From contig JAUSCZ010000017.1 of assembly GCA_030674475.1 (NCBI GenBank), forward strand, positions 174,755-225,411: 50,657 nt of DNA, written 5' to 3'. The DNA is from Candidatus Omnitrophota bacterium (GTDB taxonomy: Bacteria > Omnitrophota > Gorgyraeia > Gygaellales > UBA12090). A program made the translations under genes and the position numbers. Positions 16,297 to 24,363 of this stretch are shown here, piece after piece (position 1 is the stretch's first letter; each line of letters begins with the position of its first letter). A model generated the notes under the pieces. It saw nothing but the letters and a program-made list of their open reading frames with translations, ran no database searches and had not been told where the DNA came from.

Positions 16297-17388
16297 CTAA
16301 GAGACAAAAAGCTCTTTTACCGCGTTATAGATTATTTTTTCGGGGATATTTTTAAGCACAACCGCTTTGCCTATTCCTTTAAGCAGAACAAAACGGTTTA
16401 ATCTGCCGATAAACTTTTTATCCAGCCTGTAAGCCCGCAACACATCCTCTTCCCTGATTCCGCTTACCTCCAGGGGAAGCCCCAGGCCGGCAACCAGAGC
16501 GGATATCCGCTGGCAAGCTGACGCTGAAAGCAGACCTAAATTCTCACTCATTCGGGAAGCCGCCAACACGCCTAAGGCAATTGCCTCTCCGTGGTTATAT
16601 CTGCTATAACCGCTTGCCGCCTCAATAGCGTGTCCGATGGTATGTCCGAAATTTAAAATTGTCCTTAAACCCTTTTCTTCCTTTTCATCAAGCTCAACAA
16701 TTTCAGCCTTGATTTTGGCGCACTCATAGACTAAATGCTCCAAAGTCTGCCTGTCCCTGGAAAAGACCGAGTGGTAATTCTGCTCCAGAAAATTAAATAA
16801 TCCCTCATCCTTGATTGCCGCGTACTTCATGGCCTCGGATAAACCGGCGCGCACCTGTCTCTTGTCTAAGGTTTCTAACACGCTCAAGTCGCAAAAAACC
16901 AGCTTGGGCTGATAAAACGTCCCGACCAAATTTTTAGCAATGCGCAAATCAATGGCTGTTTTCCCTCCGATGCTTGAGTCTATCTGGGCCAGCAAGGTGG
17001 TGGGAACCTGGACCAAGGGCACGCCGCGTTTGTATATGCTGGCAATAAAACCAGCCAAATCCCCAATCACCCCTCCCCCTAAAGCCAGGACAGTTATCTT
17101 TTTCTGTTTCGCGTAAAAGGCCAGGTTTTCGGCAATCCTTACCGCGTTATTGATTGATTTGGCCTTTTCGCTGTCTATGGTCAGATAAAACTTGGTCGAA
17201 AATCCTCCCTCCTTAAGGCTCTGATTTAATTTTTTGGCATAGTATTTTTGAACGCGATTATTGGTTATAATAAATATTTCCCGCGGCAGGTGTAATGACT
17301 TAAGATACCGCGGCAGAAACCTAAAAATATCATAGCCGATAACTATAGAATAACTTTCTTTACCCAGATTAACCGTTATTTTTTTCAC
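16297..17388 (-). CDS. aroB: 3-dehydroquinate synthase
   Basis: AroB cyclises DAHP to 3-dehydroquinate using NAD and Zn. The 363 residues contain the NAD-binding LALGGGVIGDLAGFIASIYKRG, VPTTLLAQIDSSIGGKTAIDL, the Zn ligand Glu in GLSEAMKYA, and NFGHTIGHAIEAASGYSRYNHGEAIALG. GTG start has GAGGTGATTTCCAA before it; the same GATTTCCA-GTGAAAA arrangement precedes htrA. It follows a class of hairpin (17406-17423). It supplies the product of aroF (47292) to aroQ (35287), all in this window but in different operons. Confidence 0.97.
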   Translation of the reverse strand: MKKITVNLGKESYSIVIGYDIFRFLPRYLKSLHLPREIFIITNNRVQKYYAKKLNQSLKEGGFSTKFYLTIDSEKAKSINNAVRIAENLAFYAKQKKITVLALGGGVIGDLAGFIASIYKRGVPLVQVPTTLLAQIDSSIGGKTAIDLRIAKNLVGTFYQPKLVFCDLSVLETLDKRQVRAGLSEAMKYAAIKDEGLFNFLEQNYHSVFSRDRQTLEHLVYECAKIKAEIVELDEKEEKGLRTILNFGHTIGHAIEAASGYSRYNHGEAIALGVLAASRMSENLGLLSASACQRISALVAGLGLPLEVSGIREEDVLRAYRLDKKFIGRLNRFVLLKGIGKAVVLKNIPEKIIYNAVKELFVS

Positions 17389-17405
17389 TTGGAAATCACC
17401 TCATG

Positions 17406-17423
17406 GGCGCGATAAATCGCGCC
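17406..17423. repeat. hairpin GGCGCGAT/ATCGCGCC upstream of aroB
   Basis: Eight-bp stem with a two-base loop, followed by GCTAC. A copy at 22615-22632 differs at one stem base. Both sit just before the Shine-Dalgarno of a - strand gene (aroB; phosphoesterase). Belongs to a dispersed family known widely as GGCGCGATTTATCGCGCC-type palindromes. Confidence 0.75.
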
Positions 17424-17497
17424 GCTACCCTTGCTTCCTTCTTGTGGACTTACAACATGAAGCGCGTAACACCTAGCCTTATCTTTAGTCATATAAC

Positions 17498-18103
17498 TTA
17501 CTGCGGAAGATTCAGAAAATTAAGGATTACCTTAACAATGGGATAAATCACGCGCTCAAAAAATCCAAAATATAAGAGCGCGAATAAAATTATAAAACCG
17601 TGGCGCTCAATAGAGGCATATTTTCCGGTAACGCTTACCGGAAGCAAACTAATTACTACGCGTGAACCGTCTAAAGGCGGAATAGGCGTAAGGTTAAATA
17701 CTGCCAGGACCAGGTTCACTACTATTGCCTGTTTAAGCAAATAGAATAAAATTATAGGCAGGCTGATACTTTTTATTACCAGGCTCAGAATAAGAGCTAT
17801 TGCTATGTTGGATAATGGGCCAGCCAGGCCCACCCAAAGAATATCTCTCTTAGGATTTCTTAGGCCCCAGTAATTTATCGGTACCGGCTTGGCCCAGCCA
17901 AAGACTACCGGTGATTTAGAAATAGTGAGAAGTATGGGTAAAAGCAGTGTCCCGACAGGATCTATATGGGCAAGAGGGTTTAAGGTGAGACGACCGGCGT
18001 ATTTAGCGGTTTTATCCCCCAGCCAAAAAGCTACCAGGCCGTGCGCGAACTCATGAATGACTACCGCGGAAAAAAATACCGCCAGGGATAAGATAAAGAC
18101 CAC
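17498..18103 (-). CDS. site-2-protease-like M50 zinc metalloprotease
   Basis: A multi-pass membrane protease. HEFAH at residues 17-21 in the first membrane segment gives two Zn ligands and the general base; NLTPIPPLDGSRV near residue 149 gives the third ligand Asp. The order of segments (GRLTLNPLAHIDPVGTLLLPILL, VFGWAKPVPIN, LRNPKRDILWVGLAGPLSN) matches the short YwhC/Rip-like M50 family without PDZ. GTG start is directly downstream of heptad repeat 18112-18174 and no Shine-Dalgarno is visible. Substrate unknown; not RseP, which is longer and has PDZ domains. Confidence 0.88.
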   Translation of the reverse strand: MVFILSLAVFFSAVVIHEFAHGLVAFWLGDKTAKYAGRLTLNPLAHIDPVGTLLLPILLTISKSPVVFGWAKPVPINYWGLRNPKRDILWVGLAGPLSNIAIALILSLVIKSISLPIILFYLLKQAIVVNLVLAVFNLTPIPPLDGSRVVISLLPVSVTGKYASIERHGFIILFALLYFGFFERVIYPIVKVILNFLNLPQ

Positions 18104-18111
18104 AGCTATAA

Positions 18112-18174
18112 AATTAGTTTATGGTTTATAGTTTTTAATGCCATCAACTATACACTATCAACTATATCCTGTTT
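18112..18174. repeat. inverted heptad repeat at M50 gene start
   Basis: Left arm has GGTTTAT and AGTTTAT units, right arm ATCAACT, ATACACT, ATCAACT at 7-bp spacing. The arms are complementary in kind (TTTATAGT versus ACTATA). It fills the gap from the small basic protein stop to the M50 GTG. Confidence 0.8.
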
Positions 18175-18176
18175 TT

Positions 18177-18464
18177 TTATTTGGCCGTCTTGGCCGCGGG
18201 GCTTGCGGTCTTGGCGGCTTTGGCGGTTTTAGCGGAAGCTGTCCCCGCTGCTGCTCCCGCGGCTCCAGGGGCGGCCGCGCCTTCAGCTTTTTCTTTCTTT
18301 ACCACCTTTATCTTCAGAACTTTTATCTTGGGCAGGCCAAAAACAGAGCTCTCCTGGTTAAAAGAACCCTTATTCATAAAATACTTTATTCTCTCGACCC
18401 GCTTTAAGACCGACCTTTGCTTTCTTCCTTTCAAGGATAAAGCTAACGAAGGGTGTATTGACAT
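18177..18464 (-). CDS. PVC-type small basic protein with Ala/Lys tail
   Basis: The first 60 residues (MSIHPSLALSLKGRKQRSVL, then RVERI, and VFGLPKIKVLKIKV) match the small basic protein family described from Chlamydiae, Verrucomicrobia and Planctomycetes (TIGR04137-like). Its function is unknown; its size and charge suggest a ribosome- or nucleic-acid-bound role. Residues 62-95 form a low-complexity tail of Ala, Lys, Gly and Thr, unusual for the family, whose members often end soon after KVKK. It lies one base before the SPOR gene stop. This is one of the better taxonomic markers in the window. Confidence 0.8.
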   Translation of the reverse strand: MSIHPSLALSLKGRKQRSVLKRVERIKYFMNKGSFNQESSVFGLPKIKVLKIKVVKKEKAEGAAAPGAAGAAAGTASAKTAKAAKTASPAAKTAK

Positions 18465-18465
18465 T

Positions 18466-19131
18466 CTATAATCTCCTTATCTGACAATCCGGATAACTGT
18501 TTTTCATCTTAACAAGATTAATTTGGGCGTCTTCCCTGGCGTTAAACCTTCCCACGCAAATCACAGTATACTTTCCTTTAGTTAAGCTAAAAGCGGTATA
18601 ACCTTTGCTCCTTAATTTAGATAATTCTTTGCCTACATTTTTACTGTTAGAAATACTGGCCACCTGAATAGTGTAATTTTTCCGGACAAGTTCTTTACTA
18701 TCCCGCTTGGCTTGAAGATTAACTTTTTCTGTTTTTTTGTCCAGAGGGGCAGACTTTCTTGTGGTGAGCGTAGTCGAACCACCCATCCCTTGAGGAAAGG
18801 TTGTATTTTTATTCACCAACAGGACCGGCCCTTGTTTGGAGGGAAGCGGGCCTGTTTCCACGGCAAGAGAACTTGTCGACTCCACCTTGGGCAAAGAAGC
18901 CGGCTCCATCCCCATCGGCATAATCCCGGCAATCTGCTTCTTTCCTTTTTCAACCCCGAAAGAAAATGAGACCAAAGAAACAAAAATAAATGCCACACAC
19001 GTATATACGAATTTTTGATAACCGCGTATTTTCTTAAGATGCAAAGGATTTCTTCCTGAGACGCCTTGGCTGGCGGAAGCCTCGTCATCCGTCTTGAACA
19101 TTTCCAGTTGCACAGAATTATTTCTTAGCAT
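18466..19131 (-). CDS. membrane-anchored SPOR-domain protein
   Basis: Residues 1-38 are cytoplasmic, a single membrane helix spans about 39-60 (KFVYTCVAFIFVSLVSFSFG), a Ser/Pro/Thr-rich linker follows, and a SPOR domain lies at about 148-218 (YTIQVASISNSKNVGKELSKLRSKGYTAF, YTVICVGRF). SPOR domains bind glycan strands lacking stem peptides at division septa. The linker contains GGSTTLTTRKS, coded by the dispersed TTCGACTACGCTCACCA repeat (18761-18785). GGGGAG precedes ATG. Confidence 0.87.
   Translation of the reverse strand: MLRNNSVQLEMFKTDDEASASQGVSGRNPLHLKKIRGYQKFVYTCVAFIFVSLVSFSFGVEKGKKQIAGIMPMGMEPASLPKVESTSSLAVETGPLPSKQGPVLLVNKNTTFPQGMGGSTTLTTRKSAPLDKKTEKVNLQAKRDSKELVRKNYTIQVASISNSKNVGKELSKLRSKGYTAFSLTKGKYTVICVGRFNAREDAQINLVKMKNSYPDCQIRRL
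18761..18785. repeat. in-frame GTGGTGAGCGTAGTCGAACC repeat in SPOR gene
   Basis: GTGGTGAGCGTAGTCGAACC with ends GTGGT and ACCAC complementary. The same core (GGTTCGACTACGCTCACC) is at 24824-24873 inside the LysM lipoprotein gene. This core is a common dispersed repeat in many environmental bacterial genomes. Here it encodes part of a disordered linker. Confidence 0.8.
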
Positions 19132-19409
19132 ATTTCTCCCCTGCTTTAATATTAAAACACACTCAAGTCTAAATTAGTCTATAAATAGCGGCAATAAAAT
19201 CATTTTGAGATTCCAAAATGTCATACCCGCGAAAGCGGGTATCCAGACTTTTTTATCTTCGTGGATTCCCGATTAAGGATTTCGGGAATGACATGTCAAC
19301 GGTTAATTGGAACAGTAATGATTAAAACAAAAATCAGACTTTAAAATTTTTTGATTTTGATCTGCCTTTTTGATATTTGGTATTTGAATTTAACATTATA
19401 CCTCCAAAC
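19132..19409. other. 278-bp gap filled with two repeats
   Basis: No gene is visible. It holds the GTCATACCCGCGAAAGCGGGT element at 19218-19294 and a degenerate heptad tract at 19320-19400 (units like ATTTGGT, ATTTGAA). The remaining bases before the SPOR gene are AT-rich and may hold its promoter, but I see no clear -35/-10 pair. Confidence 0.6.
19218..19294. repeat. ATGTCATACCCGCGAAAGC dispersed inverted repeat
   Basis: Ends ATGTCAT and ATGACAT are inverted; internal hairpins are ACCCGCGAAAGCGGGT and CCCGATTAAGGATTTCGGG. This is the well-known type 'GTCATTCCCGCGAAAGCGGGAATC' found in many Proteobacteria and candidate phyla (NEMIS/Correia-like in architecture). It looks like a non-autonomous palindromic element. 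Confidence 0.85.
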
Positions 19410-20471
19410 TTATCCTCTCTGCAAGTATTTTCTTAAATCAAATTTCTTTATCGCCCTTAAAAAAGCGTCAACCGCGTTGGGGTCAAATTGCGTTCCGGAT
19501 TTATGTTTTATCTCTTTGAGGGCATCACTTATTCCCACCCTTTCCCGATAAGGCCTGCCGTAGACCATAGCCTCAAAGGCATCAGCCACGGCCATAATCC
19601 TTGCCCCTAAAGGAATCTGTCCCTTTTTAAGCCTGGAAGGATATCCGGTGCCGTTAAATTTTTCATGATGATGCAGAATTATCGGTATAGCCGGCCTGAT
19701 GGCTTCAAGGTGCCTGAGAATTTTAACCCCTCTTACCGGATGGCCTCTGATAATAGAAAACTCTTTCTCGGTAAGTTCGCTGGATTTGGTGAGAATCTCT
19801 ATGGGTATATCCACCTTTCCGGCGTCGTGAAGCAGGCTGGCGAATTTCAGGCTCTGAATTCTTTTCTCATCCAGATGCATCTCCCTTCCGATAGCGCACA
19901 CCAAACGGCTGAAATACGGGCTGTGGGTATAGGCGCAGGGCACCCGGGTGTCAAATAAAGTTACCAGGGATTTAATACTACCCAGAATTATCTTCTGCTG
20001 CTCTTCATAAAGCTGCAAGTTACGGATACCGATGACTGCCTGCTCGCCCAAAGTCATTAATATTTCCTGGTCGTAGGAATCAAACGGCTTATTATCTTTT
20101 CTATTATCCAGAATAATCATTCCCATTAAATCGTCGGCTATCAAAGGAACGGCTAATTTAAAACCGCTGCGGCAGGCCTGAGACTTACGGATGACCCTCC
20201 TCTCCAGTGAATTAAACACCCTCGAGTTTTTACTGACTACACATTTGGCGTTGTGGCGGATAGCGCATTTCAGGATAACTTTTTTGTTGGCGGGATCAAG
20301 AATAACAATCGTGCAATTACGCGCGGATAATGTCTGGCAGGTAAGCCTGGCTAAACGCAAAATCAGATTCTTCAGGTCATACGTTGAATTTATCAGGCGG
20401 TATACCGTATGAATCGTGGAAAGAGCCGCTTTATACTTTTTCGTAAGGATCGAATAATTTTTTATACTCAT
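19410..20471 (-). CDS. GAF/HD-GYP c-di-GMP phosphodiesterase
   Basis: Residues 20-155 form a GAF domain (LARLTCQTLSARNCTIVIL; LGEQAVIGIRNLQLYEEQQ). Residues 165-350 form an HD-GYP domain with LLHDAGKVDIP (His215, Asp216), GHPVRGVKIL, HHHEKFNGTGYP (HHE 268-270, GYP 276-278) and ARIMAVADAFEAM. This would hydrolyse c-di-GMP to GMP. Start overlaps the dGTPase-like gene by 41 bp, implying translational coupling; no strong Shine-Dalgarno is seen. Cysteines in the GAF domain (residues 45, 53, 69, 77) could hold a cofactor, an inference only. Confidence 0.92.
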   Translation of the reverse strand: MSIKNYSILTKKYKAALSTIHTVYRLINSTYDLKNLILRLARLTCQTLSARNCTIVILDPANKKVILKCAIRHNAKCVVSKNSRVFNSLERRVIRKSQACRSGFKLAVPLIADDLMGMIILDNRKDNKPFDSYDQEILMTLGEQAVIGIRNLQLYEEQQKIILGSIKSLVTLFDTRVPCAYTHSPYFSRLVCAIGREMHLDEKRIQSLKFASLLHDAGKVDIPIEILTKSSELTEKEFSIIRGHPVRGVKILRHLEAIRPAIPIILHHHEKFNGTGYPSRLKKGQIPLGARIMAVADAFEAMVYGRPYRERVGISDALKEIKHKSGTQFDPNAVDAFLRAIKKFDLRKYLQRG

Positions 20472-21579
20472 CTAAAGCGTACCTATCGGTCATCCCGGCG
20501 ATATAATCGCAGATGACCCTTTTTTTATCTTCGCCGTATTTAATCTTATCGGCCTGTTCTCGCGGCAGCTGCTGGGGGTTATTCAGATATACCTCAAAAA
20601 GTTCTTGGATAAAACGTTTAGCTTTAATAGACATCCGCACCACCCGGTAATGATGATACAAACTATCCATCAAATAATCCTTAAGGGGAAGCCTTACGGA
20701 TTCCATCTCTTTACTAAAGGAGACCAGCTTATACTCAAGGCCGCGGCAGTCCTCTACGGATTTTACCCCGGCCTTCTTTATCCTGCTTTTAGTTTCTTCT
20801 ATCAGGTCCGTTACCTGCGTATCAATCATCGCGCGGATTATCTGATATTTTCTTATCTGGGGCTTTAACTTTCCGTATTGCTGCCTCACCCCGCGCTCGG
20901 CCAGGCTCCACAGTTTTTTCTTTCTTAACCCGGATTCCTCAAGCAGGCCGGAGGTTAAACCATCGTCAAGGTCATGGTTATTATACGCTATTTCATCGGC
21001 AATGTCTACCACCTGGGTTTCCAGGCTGGGCATCTTATAATCAAAATCTCCCCCCTCAGGGCTTCGGTCGTGAAAAGAGGAATGCTTAACTATGCCCTCT
21101 CTTACCTCCCAGCTTAAGTTTAACCCGGAGAAGTCGGGATATCTCTCTTCTAAAACATCCACTATCCTTAGACCCTGCAGATTATGGTTAAACCCTCCCG
21201 AATCCGCCATCAAATCATCCAATACTTCCTCCCCGGAGTGGCCGAAAGGGGTATGACCTAAGTCATGAGCCAGGGCAATCGCCTCAACCAAATCAGTATT
21301 TAAACGCAGTATTGAAGCGATGGTTCGGGCTATCTGGGAGACTTCTAAGGTATGGGTAAGCCGGGTGCGGTAATAATCGCCTTCATGGTTTACAAATACC
21401 TGGGTTTTGTATTCTAATCTGCGAAAAGCCGCGGAATGTATTATCCTGTCCCTATCCCGCTGATAACAGCCGCGGTAAGGATGCTCTTTTTCTTTATGCG
21501 TCCTCCCCCGGGATAAACAGCTTTTCATGGCATAGTCTGCCAGATACTTATTCTCAAATTCTTTCGCGCAGATTGTCAT
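20431..21579 (-). CDS. dGTPase-like deoxynucleotide triphosphohydrolase
   Basis: An HD-domain protein of the Dgt-like family, which removes tripolyphosphate from dNTPs. The HD metal residues are His76 (THTLEVSQIARTIA) and His105-Asp106 in LAHDLGHTPFGHSGEE, with DIADEIAYNNHDLDDG further on. N-terminal YQRDRDRIIHSAAFRRLEYKTQVF is the family signature. 382 residues fits the shorter type 2 subfamily. It overlaps the HIT gene by 26 bp and the HD-GYP gene by 41 bp, forming a tight three-gene string. Confidence 0.9.
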   Translation of the reverse strand: MTICAKEFENKYLADYAMKSCLSRGRTHKEKEHPYRGCYQRDRDRIIHSAAFRRLEYKTQVFVNHEGDYYRTRLTHTLEVSQIARTIASILRLNTDLVEAIALAHDLGHTPFGHSGEEVLDDLMADSGGFNHNLQGLRIVDVLEERYPDFSGLNLSWEVREGIVKHSSFHDRSPEGGDFDYKMPSLETQVVDIADEIAYNNHDLDDGLTSGLLEESGLRKKKLWSLAERGVRQQYGKLKPQIRKYQIIRAMIDTQVTDLIEETKSRIKKAGVKSVEDCRGLEYKLVSFSKEMESVRLPLKDYLMDSLYHHYRVVRMSIKAKRFIQELFEVYLNNPQQLPREQADKIKYGEDKKRVICDYIAGMTDRYALDEYKKLFDPYEKV

Positions 21580-22030
21580 ACAGTTCTTCCAGAGATTGAG
21601 ATATTACCTTGGTAGAAAATAATGCCGGCATAAAATTAGTATCTTCCTTCCAGCGGGGAACGATATGCAGGTGAAGATGATTGGGTATGCCCGCTCCGGC
21701 AACCCTGCCGATATTCATTCCTATATTAAAACCATCCGGCCTAAGCGCGCGTTTAAGCAAAAGCCGCATTTTGTTCAAGACAGCGAATAAATCCAATATT
21801 TCATCGGCATTAAGCTGACCCGGGTCTTTTATGTGCCTATAAGGACAGACCATGAGGTGGCCATTATTATAAGGGAATTTATTCAGAATAGAAAAGACAT
21901 GCCTGGAACGAAAAATTACCAGATTCTTCTTATCAGTCTTTTCCTTGGAAACCACGCAAAAAAGGCACCCTTTTATTCTCTTGGAATTATTAATGTAACC
22001 TATGCGCCAGGGAGCCCAGAGTCTATCCAT
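21554..22030 (-). CDS. HIT family nucleotide hydrolase/phosphorylase
   Basis: The histidine triad is H118-x-H120-x-H122 (NHLHLHIVPRW), with GHLMVCPYRHI and FNIGMNIGRVAGAGIPNHLH typical of the Ap4A phosphorylase/hydrolase-like branch of HIT proteins. Cys22 and Cys25 in CLFC plus nearby His may bind Zn, as in that branch. It likely cleaves dinucleoside polyphosphates or nucleoside phosphoramidates. The first residues MDRLWAPWRIGYI match family starts, so ATG at 22030 is secure. Confidence 0.9.
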   Translation of the reverse strand: MDRLWAPWRIGYINNSKRIKGCLFCVVSKEKTDKKNLVIFRSRHVFSILNKFPYNNGHLMVCPYRHIKDPGQLNADEILDLFAVLNKMRLLLKRALRPDGFNIGMNIGRVAGAGIPNHLHLHIVPRWKEDTNFMPALFSTKVISQSLEELYDNLRERI

Positions 22031-22047
22031 TTAATATTCTTAAAAAT

Positions 22048-22124
22048 AGTTTAAAGTTTATGGTTTATAGCTGTTGTTTTTTGCTATCAACTATCAACTA
22101 TACACTATTTTTTATAGTTTTACT
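22048..22124. repeat. inverted heptad repeat between phosphoesterase and HIT genes
   Basis: Left arm AGTTTAA, AGTTTAT, GGTTTAT, AGCTGTT; T-rich centre; right arm ATCAACT, ATCAACT, ATACACT at 7-bp spacing. The last part overlaps the phosphoesterase stop. Confidence 0.8.
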
Positions 22125-22597
22125 ATTCTTGCCTCAAGGCTGTCGCCGATGGTAATTATCCCGTAAGAATTAGTATCGCTGAAGATTTTATCCGTGGGAC
22201 TGCCGGGATTAAAAAATAATATATCGTCTTTGCGCATATTTAAAGGTTTATGGGAATGCCCGAAAACTATAATGCTCGGTTTTTCTTTCAAAAATTCATT
22301 ATGCACCTGTTCCGTAAGGTTAAAAGGGCTCCCCCGGCCATGGGTAAGACAGATCACGTATTTACCAATTTTGATAACTTCCCTTAAGGGCAGCCTATCC
22401 TTTAAAGCAGGTTCATCCATATTTCCCTGGACTGCTTTTATTTTACCGATTTTCTCTAATTTTTTAAAGAAATCCGAAGAAATAATATCGCCGGCATGAA
22501 GTATGAGATCGGCATCCTTTAAATCATCATAGATCTGTTCCGGTAAATCCTGAGCTCTTTCCGGTATATGGGTATCAGCTAAAACTATGATTTTCAT
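22112..22597 (-). CDS. YfcE/MJ0936-type metallophosphoesterase
   Basis: Calcineurin-like phosphodiesterase with the motif series DTHIPERA (residues 7-14), GDIIS, GNMD (59-62), LTHGRG and GHSHKP. The 161-residue length is normal for YfcE-like enzymes, which hydrolyse phosphodiesters with Mn; the biological substrate is unknown. It sits downstream of an orphan ATPase. AAGGGGATTTTCGG precedes ATG, right after the GGTGCGAT hairpin at 22615-22632. Confidence 0.9.
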   Translation of the reverse strand: MKIIVLADTHIPERAQDLPEQIYDDLKDADLILHAGDIISSDFFKKLEKIGKIKAVQGNMDEPALKDRLPLREVIKIGKYVICLTHGRGSPFNLTEQVHNEFLKEKPSIIVFGHSHKPLNMRKDDILFFNPGSPTDKIFSDTNSYGIITIGDSLEARIVKL

Positions 22598-22614
22598 CCG
22601 AAAATCCCCTTACA

Positions 22615-22632
22615 GGTGCGATAAATCGCGCC
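22615..22632. repeat. hairpin GGTGCGAT/ATCGCGCC upstream of phosphoesterase
   Basis: Copy of 17406-17423 with one changed base (a G-U-type change in the stem), followed by the same GCTAC. Located immediately 5' of the ribosome site. Confidence 0.7.
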
Positions 22633-22659
22633 GCTACACGACACGGACGATCTAAGCTC

Positions 22660-22712
22660 TATTTTCATACTCATTGGTGCCGCGCCTGACGAGCGTGGCC
22701 TGACTGCTTCAT
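22660..22712 (-). repeat. hairpin repeat with loop TCGTCAG after ATPase gene
   Basis: Second copy of the 13869-13918 element: stem GCCACGC/GCGCGGC with one mismatch around TCGTCAG, then ACCAATGAGTATGAAAAT. The TAA of the ATPase gene lies at its 5' edge. Confidence 0.65.
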
Positions 22713-24334
22713 TACACAATCCTGGGTTTACCGTAAATATCAAATAAAGAATTAACCAGGGCCGTATCCCAGGTAGAAATCTTTTCTTCCTTGGCAATCA
22801 GGCTGGCATTAGCGTCTATTTCATTAAGGGCGATAAATATCCTTTTTTGGCTTTGAGTTTTACCGTATTTAAATCTCTTACAGAATTCGACGAACTCAAT
22901 CATATCTTCTTCCCTGGCTCTATCTTCTTTAAAACCGGCTATCCAGACCGCTCCGGGACACCTGGCGACTATTCCTTTACCGGGTTGTTTCGCCGCGCCA
23001 AGATCCAACAGCTTTATTTCCTTAAAGAGATTCAGACGCAGACGTTTTTTATGGACTTCAATTGATTCATTGTTAAACTTACCGAATAATTCCATCAGCC
23101 GCTGGGAGATTTCCTTGGTCTGGGCATCGCGAAAATCCGTAAACATAGACACTAACTCACGCTTAAAAAGCTCTCTCTCTTTTTCAGGCTCCGCAGTAAA
23201 GACGCCTGTTTTCTTCGCATACACGCACCTAAGCCAAAGAGCGAATAAAGCGTCATCTAAAATATACACATCGGCATTCCTGGATATAAAATCCTCTTCG
23301 TAAAGCTTATTCAAAATCGAAGAGACATATTTTTTCGGCTTGGCGCATCTATGGGCAATATCGGAAATACTATTTTTGCCCGAGGCCAGGGCGGTTAAGA
23401 CGTTAAAGACAGCCGCGTCTTTAAACACCGCGTCCACTTGCTGGGTCAGGATTAAGAAGCGCCTGTTCAAAATACCCCACTCGCCGATAAAAATGTCCTC
23501 CTGTGACCTGACAAAAAAGTCGAAGGTGAGGTTTGCCTCGCGCGCGCTTTTAAGATGATAGTTCATAAGAGCATCACAAATGGCATTAAGATAAAAAGGT
23601 TTTCCTAAGCTCAAATTTACGATAAAGGATAGAATCTGCTCTGAAACACTCAGGGATTTAAGTTTGTCGCGGATAAAAGCACTACTTGTCTTATTATCAA
23701 ACGGCTGCAAATCTATTTTCTCGAAATTCCCAAACAGGAGAGCCAGGTCCTCAGCCAAAATCTTCCGGGCGAGCTCTTTCTTAGAACTGAGCAGGACATA
23801 CATTGTATTTTTATTAAGCATGATATGCTTACGCCAGGAGGCGTAAATATCTTTAGGCGGCATCTGAGCCAAAAGATGGAATTCATCAAGGATTAAAACG
23901 CAGTATTTTCCGCTCTCAGCGTTAAATTGCTCTATCAACTCAAGTAGTTTCGCGAATACTACTTCAGTTCTTCTGGCGTATCTTTCAGAAAGGATCTTTC
24001 TGGCGAAAGTTGTCGTCTTAGGGATGTATTTAGCGCATCTTTCCAAAAGAAAAACTATATCATCCTTCAGGCCGCTATGGCTGTTTTTGAGAAAAGAAAA
24101 AAACAGGTTCCCGACAAATCTCTCCCCGAAAGAATTTGCCTCCTCATGCCTGATCTCTATATATACCGTAACGATGCGCGTATCGCAGTATTTAGAAAGC
24201 CAGTGTTTAAGCAGAGAGGTTTTTCCAATCAGCTCCGCGCCGATTATGGCCATATTCTGCCTATAACCCTTGCTTAAGGCATCAGAGCGCTTATTCAAAA
24301 GCTCTAACAAGTCTTGGCGTCCGTAGAATTCCAT
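22712..24334 (-). CDS. orphan AAA/STAND ATPase with winged-helix and nuclease-like tail
   Basis: Residues 1-230 form an Arch_ATPase-type module: MEFYGRQDLLELL, Walker A IGAELIGKTS (31-40), Walker B CVLILDEFHLL (145-155), sensor-like YVLLSSK. Residues 300-360 look like a winged helix (ISDIAHRCAKPKKYVSSILN, YILDDALFALWLRCV). The C-terminal 100 residues (RCPGAVWIAGFKED, QKRIFIALNEIDANA, ISTWDTALVNSLFDIYG) resemble the DUF234/PD-(D/E)XK fold found in related archaeal-type ATPases. 540 residues. It has no Shine-Dalgarno, and heptad repeats lie just upstream. Function unknown; genome defence or element biology is possible. Its genome-wide family is often mobile and multi-copy. Confidence 0.75.
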   Translation of the reverse strand: MEFYGRQDLLELLNKRSDALSKGYRQNMAIIGAELIGKTSLLKHWLSKYCDTRIVTVYIEIRHEEANSFGERFVGNLFFSFLKNSHSGLKDDIVFLLERCAKYIPKTTTFARKILSERYARRTEVVFAKLLELIEQFNAESGKYCVLILDEFHLLAQMPPKDIYASWRKHIMLNKNTMYVLLSSKKELARKILAEDLALLFGNFEKIDLQPFDNKTSSAFIRDKLKSLSVSEQILSFIVNLSLGKPFYLNAICDALMNYHLKSAREANLTFDFFVRSQEDIFIGEWGILNRRFLILTQQVDAVFKDAAVFNVLTALASGKNSISDIAHRCAKPKKYVSSILNKLYEEDFISRNADVYILDDALFALWLRCVYAKKTGVFTAEPEKERELFKRELVSMFTDFRDAQTKEISQRLMELFGKFNNESIEVHKKRLRLNLFKEIKLLDLGAAKQPGKGIVARCPGAVWIAGFKEDRAREEDMIEFVEFCKRFKYGKTQSQKRIFIALNEIDANASLIAKEEKISTWDTALVNSLFDIYGKPRIV

Positions 24335-24363
24335 AATGTTAAAATGCGAAAGTAAAAAATAAT

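Noticed and set aside
16296-16318. Possible bidirectional terminator between the GGDEF gene and aroB
   Set aside because: AAGAG/CTCTT is only five pairs with an A-rich loop; too weak to call.
18181-18471. Ala-rich + strand reading opposite the small basic protein
   Set aside because: It mirrors the Ala/Lys tail of the - strand gene; that gene has the conserved core and correct start.
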